Positions 1 through 3,494 of a DNA stretch of 6,856 bases are shown here, piece after piece. Each line of letters begins with the position of its first letter. Position 1 is the first letter of the stretch. The stretch comes from Candidatus Cloacimonadota bacterium (GTDB lineage Bacteria > Cloacimonadota > Cloacimonadia > Cloacimonadales > TCS61), in contig DAOUUD010000092.1 in the NCBI GenBank assembly GCA_030668345.1, forward strand, positions 1 through 6,856. Direction: 5' to 3'. The translations under genes were made by a program, and so were the position numbers. The notes below the pieces were generated by a model. The model searched no databases. It saw only the letters and a program-made list of their open reading frames with translations, and had not been told where the DNA came from.

Positions 1-149
1 GCTTCTCTTCCTCCCAGGGCGTTAATGTAATTTTCCAGTACTTCTTCTACTGTGGGCAGAGAATCCTGTGAAAAAACTTTTGATTGAGCAAGAACGAAAA
101 ACAATGCTAACATAAACAAAACATACTTAGTAGAACATCTATTATTCAT
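1..149 (-). CDS. Exported protein, N-terminal fragment (cut by left window edge)
   Basis: Only 49 complete codons are visible, starting MNNRCSTKYVLFMLALFFVL. The ATG at 149 has a good Shine-Dalgarno AGGAG (155-159 read on the minus strand) five bases upstream, and that site overlaps the hypA stop codon. Residues 9-22 are a hydrophobic core after a basic N-terminus. A signal peptidase I site is plausible just before Gln28 (KVFS-QD), a style common in FCB-group bacteria. The mature part opens with PTVEEVLENYINALGGRE, which resembles the start of periplasmic proteins related to outer-membrane lipoprotein sorting (LolA/LolB-like folds); that resemblance is from memory and weak. With only 9 bp between it and hypA it is probably cotranscribed with the hyp operon. 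It has no obvious role in hydrogenase maturation. Confidence is high that it is a real gene and low for function. Confidence 0.8.
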   Translation of the reverse strand, partial: MNNRCSTKYVLFMLALFFVLAQSKVFSQDSLPTVEEVLENYINALGGRE

Positions 150-158
150 AAGAACTCC

Positions 159-515
159 TTATCTAAAATATTTCATTCCTTCCATAGTTTCAATGTGCAA
201 TTCATTTCCCTGGATGATCTCTGTGTCAAATGATTCACAATTCGGGCAGATAAAGATCGGGTCTTCGATCATAAAAATTTCATTGCACTTTTTGCATTTA
301 ACTTTCACGTCTTTTTCTTCCATGATGAGTTCTGCGTTTTCAAAACCTTTGTATTCCTTTTTCATCAGGTCGAAATACATCAGGAATACTTCATCCACGA
401 TCTGATGGAATTTTCCGATAACTACTTTAACCTTTTGAATTTCAATTAGTTTCTCATCTTCCTTTATCTTGCTGGCAATATCAAACAGTGATTTTACTAT
501 CGAACCTTCGTGCAT
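159..515 (-). CDS. hypA: Hydrogenase nickel-insertion protein HypA
   Basis: This 118-residue protein has the full HypA length. HypA is the cytoplasmic nickel metallochaperone that works with the GTPase HypB to load Ni into the large subunit of [NiFe] hydrogenases. The N-terminal MHE supplies the conserved nickel-binding His2. A structural zinc site is formed by two CxxC pairs, Cys74/Cys77 (CKKC) and Cys90/Cys93 (CPNC). The C-terminal stretch GNELHIETME is also typical. The ATG start at 515 is fixed by the MHE motif and by a Shine-Dalgarno AAGGA (523-527) seven bases upstream. It is the last recognised hyp gene of the minus-strand operon and lies 219 bp after hypE, across a repeat-filled gap. 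Its usual partner gene hypB is absent from this window. Urease-type HypA homologues exist, but the neighbouring hyp genes settle the assignment. Confidence 0.96.
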   Translation of the reverse strand: MHEGSIVKSLFDIASKIKEDEKLIEIQKVKVVIGKFHQIVDEVFLMYFDLMKKEYKGFENAELIMEEKDVKVKCKKCNEIFMIEDPIFICPNCESFDTEIIQGNELHIETMEGMKYFR

Positions 516-540
516 TTACTTTTCCTTATTAAATCAGATT

Positions 541-618
541 AAAAGATTTTCTTCCGTTTAGTTCCTTCTCTTAGGTAAAGAGAAGGTCAGGATGAGTTCT
601 ACAGCTTGAAAATCTTTT
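541..618. repeat. Inverted-repeat element with central hairpin, hypE-hypA gap
   Basis: Perfect 11-bp inverted ends (aaaagattttc at 541-551 and gaaaatctttt at 608-618) enclose a perfect 9-bp hairpin: ccttctctt (564-572), a 5-base loop, and aagagaagg (578-586). The stretch after the hairpin (tcaggatgagttct) resembles a dispersed repeat I associate with bacterial intergenic regions, which is a memory-based impression. It lies within the operon between hypE and hypA. It could be a small non-autonomous mobile element or an mRNA processing or stability structure. No U-tract follows the hairpin in the transcribed direction, so it is not a clear terminator. Confidence 0.6.
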
Positions 619-640
619 TCCTGCTTATCACTTATATTTT

Positions 641-730
641 CATTTCGACTCGTAAGCTTGCGACGAGTCGAGGTGAAACGTCACTTTCATTGTCTCGAGT
701 CGTCGTCGCTTTACTTCTTACGACTCGAAA
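641..730. repeat. Repeat family A, copy 1 (paired-hairpin element)
   Basis: This 90-bp element is repeated at 3236-3322 in the same orientation. The first 34 bases, a 14-base inner block (694-707) and the last 14 bases (717-730) are identical between copies, while the spacers differ. It contains four 7-mers in the order CGACTCG, CGAGTCG, CGAGTCG, CGACTCG. They can form two tandem hairpins with perfect 9-bp stems (645-653 with 663-671, and 695-703 with 720-728). The alternative is one long hairpin with a single mismatch per arm. It begins 4 bp beyond the hypE stop codon. The layout resembles REP/BIME-type repeats, but no family name is assigned. Confidence 0.88.
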
Positions 731-734
731 AAGC

Positions 735-1718
735 TCAGCATATTCTCGGAAGTGGATCGGATTCCAGCATCAACAGCGGACGCAACCCACCAATTGAAGT
801 GCGTAGATAAACACCTTTAACTTCGGTTGTGACTTCACCGATAGTTGATGAATCTTTCCCGAGTTCATGCTTTTTCATTTCAGCTATTAAGTTGGAAGTT
901 TCTCCGCTTACAAATAAAACCAGTTTGCCTTCGTTAGCCATATAAAGCGGATCGAGACCCAGAAGTCCACACACTGCCCGTGTAGCATCTTTAATGGGGA
1001 CAGCATCTTCTTCGATGATTATACCCAGGTTTATTTCTTCGGTAACTTCATTTAATATTGTAGCTACTCCACCGCGGGTGGCATCACGCAGGAACTTTAT
1101 TTTTCCATTTTTCAGCATCAGTTGCACCAGTCCGTTGAGTGATGCGCAATCACTTTGAGGTGTTGGATCCAATTCCAGTTTTTCGCGTGCATTGATAATA
1201 GCTACAGTATGATCTCCCAGAGTACCATTTACTATTATCTTATCCCCGGGTTGGATATTTTTAGACGTCAGATTTACACCAGCCGGCAGGAAACCGATTC
1301 CTGTGGTAGTAATATACATACCGTCCGCTTTGCCTTTTTCCACCACTTTTGTATCCCCGGCGATGATGTGTACCCCAGCTTCTTCAGCAGCATGTTTCAT
1401 GGACTCAACTATCTTTTTCAGATCAGCTATCTTGAACCCTTCTTCGATAATAAAAGCAGAGAGCAGGTATTTGGGAATAGCTCCGCTCATGCTCACATCG
1501 TTCACAGTTCCGGTAACGGATAATTTGCCAATGTCACCACCGGGAAAGAAGATGGGTTTAACTACGTGAGCATCGGTAGTAACCACCATGCGGTTTTCGA
1601 TCTCAACTGCATCATCCAGTGTAGGAAGTTGGAAATTCTTGTCGAAAACTTCTTCAATAAGTTTACGAGTTAATCCTGCTCCGCTGCCATGACCGAGAGT
1701 TATTATTTCACTTTTCAT
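735..1718 (-). CDS. hypE: Hydrogenase maturation protein HypE (carbamoyl dehydratase)
   Basis: HypE receives a carbamoyl group from HypF on its C-terminal cysteine and, using ATP, dehydrates it to a thiocyanate that donates the CN ligand to the Fe of the active site. All 327 residues are present and the protein ends in PLPRIC, the essential C-terminal motif with Cys327. Other PurM/AIR-synthase-like signatures are HGSG (10-13), FFPGGDIGKL (57-66), NDVSMSGAIP (73-82), AGDTKVV (120-126), GTLGDH (165-170), LRDATRGGV (210-218) and NEGKLVLF (262-269). Start ATG at 1718 matches the family N-terminus, but no good Shine-Dalgarno is seen (only GGTG about 9 bases upstream). An inverted-repeat element begins 16 bp upstream of the start codon. 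It is separated by repeats from hypD upstream and hypA downstream, yet remains in the same-strand operon order. The frame is intact. Confidence 0.98.
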   Translation of the reverse strand: MKSEIITLGHGSGAGLTRKLIEEVFDKNFQLPTLDDAVEIENRMVVTTDAHVVKPIFFPGGDIGKLSVTGTVNDVSMSGAIPKYLLSAFIIEEGFKIADLKKIVESMKHAAEEAGVHIIAGDTKVVEKGKADGMYITTTGIGFLPAGVNLTSKNIQPGDKIIVNGTLGDHTVAIINAREKLELDPTPQSDCASLNGLVQLMLKNGKIKFLRDATRGGVATILNEVTEEINLGIIIEEDAVPIKDATRAVCGLLGLDPLYMANEGKLVLFVSGETSNLIAEMKKHELGKDSSTIGEVTTEVKGVYLRTSIGGLRPLLMLESDPLPRIC

Positions 1719-1733
1719 ATTTTAACACCAATA

Positions 1734-1949
1734 TTAGCCACTGACTTACACAGACAAACACTGATAATTTAAACACCGAAAACACTAAATTCACCGAAAA
1801 TTTGAGACCTTACGGATGGTTGGAAACCTCCATAATGGTTGGGAAATTAAATATCAACCATTGCGAAGGACAAGAAAAGTAAGAAGCTCGAAATCCATTC
1901 GCAAGGTTTAAGTTTTCTTTCGTGTTTTTTCGTTTTCATCCGTGGCTAC
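1734..1949. repeat. Inverted-repeat-bounded composite element, hypD-hypE gap
   Basis: This region nearly fills the 238-bp gap. Its left arm (about 1734-1770) starts TTAGCCACTGACTTACACAG. The right arm (about 1912-1949), read on the opposite strand, starts GTAGCCACGGATGAAAACG. Both arms go on with A-rich ACAnACA/AACACGA-like sequence, so they are imperfect terminal inverted repeats. Inside are irregular reiterations of ACACCGAAA/ACACTAAA/TCACCGAAA (1771-1801), a small CCATaATGG palindrome (1830-1838) and copy 1 of repeat family C. The layout suggests a miniature inverted-repeat element or nested insertions. No coding sequence is visible in it. Confidence 0.6.
1855..1907. repeat. Repeat family C, copy 1 (53 bp)
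   Basis: The copy at 3405-3457 has the same orientation and exactly the same length. The two match at 44 of 53 positions by my hand alignment. The first 15 and last 13 bases are identical and 9 differences lie in the middle. The ends contain TTGCGAA and TTCGCAA, which pair as 7-bp inverted ends, so the unit can fold as a stem with an unconserved loop. Confidence 0.8.
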
Positions 1950-1956
1950 TTTTTTC

Positions 1957-3015
1957 TTATCTTTCATATTTATAATACGCTGCACAGCTACCTTCCGAAG
2001 AAACCATGCAAGGACCTATCGGGTTATTTGGGTTACATACTTTTCCAAACAACGGACATTCCGGTGGGATAATCTTTCCTTTCAGAACATCACCACATCG
2101 GCAACCGGTTTGTTCTTCTGTGTCTGTAATTGTAATTCCATATTTTTTGGTTGCATCAAATTCTTCGAATTCTTCCCTTCTCCCCAGACCGGATTTCGGT
2201 ATCCAGCCCAATCCCCGCCACAGAGCATCTTCCACTTCCAGTACTTTATAAATTATTTCCTGAGCCTGCATATTTCCTTTACCTGTTACCACCCGGCTGT
2301 ATTCATTCTCGATTTCAGGTTTTTCTGCTTTGATCTGATCTGTCAGTTTTTTGATGCCCACTAAAATATCCAGCGGTTCAAATCCTGTAACTACTCCACC
2401 GATCCCGAATTTTTCGGGAAGCAGATTGTATGCATCCGAACCGATAATTACACTTACATGTCCGGGTAAGATGAATCCGTCAACTTCAGTATCTTTAGCA
2501 GAAAGCAGAGCATCAAGTGCTGGAGGAATTAGTTTAAAAGCTGGCAGAACAGAGAAATTTTTCAGGTTTTGTCTGGAAGCTTCCATAATAGTGTATGCAA
2601 TTCCGGGAATAGTTGTTTCAAAACCGATACCTACAAACACGGTTTCTTTTTCTCTTGCCATCTCCAGTGCTTCCATAGGCGAATAAATCATGCGAACATC
2701 CAGACCTTTTGCCCGTGCTTGTTCCAGTGTTCCTTTATTACCCGGAACGCGGATCAGATCACCAAAGGTAGCAATGGTTACATCTTTCAAGTCTATCAGC
2801 GAGTCTATCACTGAAGAAGGAGTTACACAAACCGGACAGCCGGGACCGGAGATCAAGGAAATAGTTTCGGGAAGTAGTTTTCGGATACCCCAATGACCGA
2901 TTGCCATCGTGTGAGAACCGCAAACTTCCATAAATTTAACCGGTTTTTTCCAACCTTGCAGTTCGGTGACGATCTTTTTGATAAGTTCGGGATTTCTGAA
3001 ATTACTCAGTTCCAT
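1957..3015 (-). CDS. hypD: Hydrogenase maturation protein HypD (Fe-S scaffold for Fe(CN)2CO)
   Basis: HypD is the [4Fe-4S] protein that, with HypC, holds the iron on which the CN and CO ligands of [NiFe] hydrogenases are assembled. I take the start at the ATG at 3015 (MELSNFRNPELIKKIV), giving 352 residues. It matches the family N-terminus (E. coli HypD begins MRFVDEYRAPEQV) and has the AGAAG of GCGAGAAGTAT just upstream. An upstream ATG at 3051 would add 12 residues lying wholly within hypC. Conserved parts are EVCGSHT with Cys32, GPGCPVCV with Cys60 and Cys63, GFETTIPG, LPGHVSVIIG, GFEPLDIL and WRGLGWI. A C-terminal cysteine-rich block follows (CRCGDVLKG, CPLFGKVCNP, SSEGSCAAYY) and ligates the cluster. 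The start overlaps the hypC stop by 14 bp, the usual translational coupling of this pair. The frame is intact. Confidence 0.97.
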   Translation of the reverse strand: MELSNFRNPELIKKIVTELQGWKKPVKFMEVCGSHTMAIGHWGIRKLLPETISLISGPGCPVCVTPSSVIDSLIDLKDVTIATFGDLIRVPGNKGTLEQARAKGLDVRMIYSPMEALEMAREKETVFVGIGFETTIPGIAYTIMEASRQNLKNFSVLPAFKLIPPALDALLSAKDTEVDGFILPGHVSVIIGSDAYNLLPEKFGIGGVVTGFEPLDILVGIKKLTDQIKAEKPEIENEYSRVVTGKGNMQAQEIIYKVLEVEDALWRGLGWIPKSGLGRREEFEEFDATKKYGITITDTEEQTGCRCGDVLKGKIIPPECPLFGKVCNPNNPIGPCMVSSEGSCAAYYKYER

Positions 3016-3220
3016 ATACTTCTCGCAGAATTTCAATAGTTTCAAGTGCATCTTTTTCTGAAATAATATTCAATCCGAATCCGGTATGAATGATGACCCA
3101 ATCACCTTCTTTAACTTCCGGAATGAAAGTAAGGAAAATCTCTTTGTTCACTCCACCCAGATCTACGATGCCTTTATCATTTTCTTTTTTAATAAGTTTT
3201 CCCGGTATTGCCAGACACAT
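3002..3220 (-). CDS. hypC: Hydrogenase assembly chaperone HypC
   Basis: HypC is the small chaperone that binds HypD, carries the Fe(CN)2CO unit and escorts it to the hydrogenase large-subunit precursor. The protein of 72 residues begins MCLAIPGKLI, placing the essential cysteine at position 2 after removal or exposure of Met1. The core GDWVIIHTGFGLNIIS matches the family's beta-barrel segment (usually GDYVIVHAGFA), followed by a C-terminal helix. An in-frame ATG at 3238 would add MKKGKN, but it lies inside a dispersed repeat and would bury Cys2. The ATG at 3220 has a Shine-Dalgarno AAGGA (3227-3231) six bases upstream. Its 3' end overlaps hypD. Repeat family A copy 2 abuts the ribosome-binding site. 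HybG-type paralogues share this fold, but the operon supports HypC. Confidence 0.97.
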   Translation of the reverse strand: MCLAIPGKLIKKENDKGIVDLGGVNKEIFLTFIPEVKEGDWVIIHTGFGLNIISEKDALETIEILREVYGTE

Positions 3221-3235
3221 ATTTTTTCCTTTTTT

Positions 3236-3322
3236 CATTTCGACTCGTAAGCTTGCGACGAGTCGAGGTTGTTTCTATTTACTACCTCGAGTCGTCGTCT
3301 TTTCATTCCTTACGACTCGAAA
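3236..3322. repeat. Repeat family A, copy 2 (paired-hairpin element)
   Basis: This is the same element as at 641-730, in the same orientation. It has identical outer blocks (3236-3269 and 3309-3322) and an identical inner block (3286-3299). Perfect 9-bp stems are possible at 3240-3248 with 3258-3266 and at 3287-3295 with 3312-3320, and the second loop is 16 nt in both copies. Its edge lies only 4 bp from the hypC Shine-Dalgarno, so in the hypF-hypC transcript the hairpins would sit just upstream of the hypC ribosome-binding site. Confidence 0.88.
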
Positions 3323-3329
3323 GTATTTT

Positions 3330-3350
3330 TTCGACTCGGGAGTGTCCGAA
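3330..3350. repeat. Short imperfect palindrome, ACACTCC type
   Basis: Read on the minus strand the sequence is TTCGGACACTCCCGAGTCGA plus a final A. It looks like a palindrome of the form TTCGGACACT...AGTGTCCGAA that has lost about three bases from one arm. It still folds as a short bulged hairpin. A related palindrome (AACACTCCGGTGTT) lies in the array inside hypF, also next to a family B palindrome. Confidence 0.5.
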
Positions 3351-3357
3351 CATTTCA

Positions 3358-3383
3358 TTCCAACGCTGGAGCATTGGAACGAG
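3358..3383. repeat. Repeat family B palindrome, intergenic copy
   Basis: This 26-bp palindrome has arms TTCCAAcGCT and AGCaTTGGAA. On the opposite strand it matches 25 of 26 bases of the palindrome at 4859-4884 inside hypF; the only difference is one base in the loop. Confidence 0.85.
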
Positions 3384-3404
3384 ATTCATCACTTTTTTTA
3401 ACTC

Positions 3405-3457
3405 CAACCATTGCGAAGGTCGGGTAGAGCAAGAAGTTCCAAAACCATTCGCAAGGT
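3405..3457. repeat. Repeat family C, copy 2 (53 bp)
   Basis: This is the partner of the copy at 1855-1907: same length, same orientation, identical ends and a divergent middle. It lies between the hypF stop and the family B palindrome. It ends 22 bp past the hypF stop codon in the direction of transcription, and only the AT-rich tandem repeat lies between them. Confidence 0.8.
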
Positions 3458-3463
3458 CTTTAA

Positions 3464-3494
3464 TTTTCAATATTCAATATTAAATATTCAATTT
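3464..3494. repeat. AT-rich near-tandem repeat (TATTCAA units) at hypF 3' end
   Basis: Successive units ttttcaa, tattcaa, tattaaa and tattcaa make a short degenerate tandem repeat that overlaps the hypF stop codon and its last four codons. HypF's final residues KKLNI therefore come partly from repeat sequence. It may be a slippage product or an insertion edge. Confidence 0.45.

Noticed and set aside
606..797. Plus-strand 63-codon frame over repeat A and the hypE 3' end
   Set aside because: Its codons are repeat DNA plus antisense hypE, with no ribosome-binding site.
1734..1949. Insertion sequence with transposase
   Set aside because: There is no transposase coding sequence within the inverted ends, so at most it is a non-autonomous element.
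3016..3051. Longer HypD starting at the ATG at 3051
   Set aside because: The extra 12 residues lie within hypC and do not fit the family N-terminus, whereas MELSNFRNPEL aligns with it.
3221..3238. Longer HypC starting at 3238 with MKKGKN
   Set aside because: It would bury the essential Cys2, lacks its own Shine-Dalgarno, and the ATG is part of dispersed repeat A. The ATG at 3220 has AAGGA correctly spaced.
541..3457. CRISPR array
   Set aside because: The repeats are of different families, far apart and palindromic; there are no regularly spaced direct repeats with unique spacers and no cas genes.
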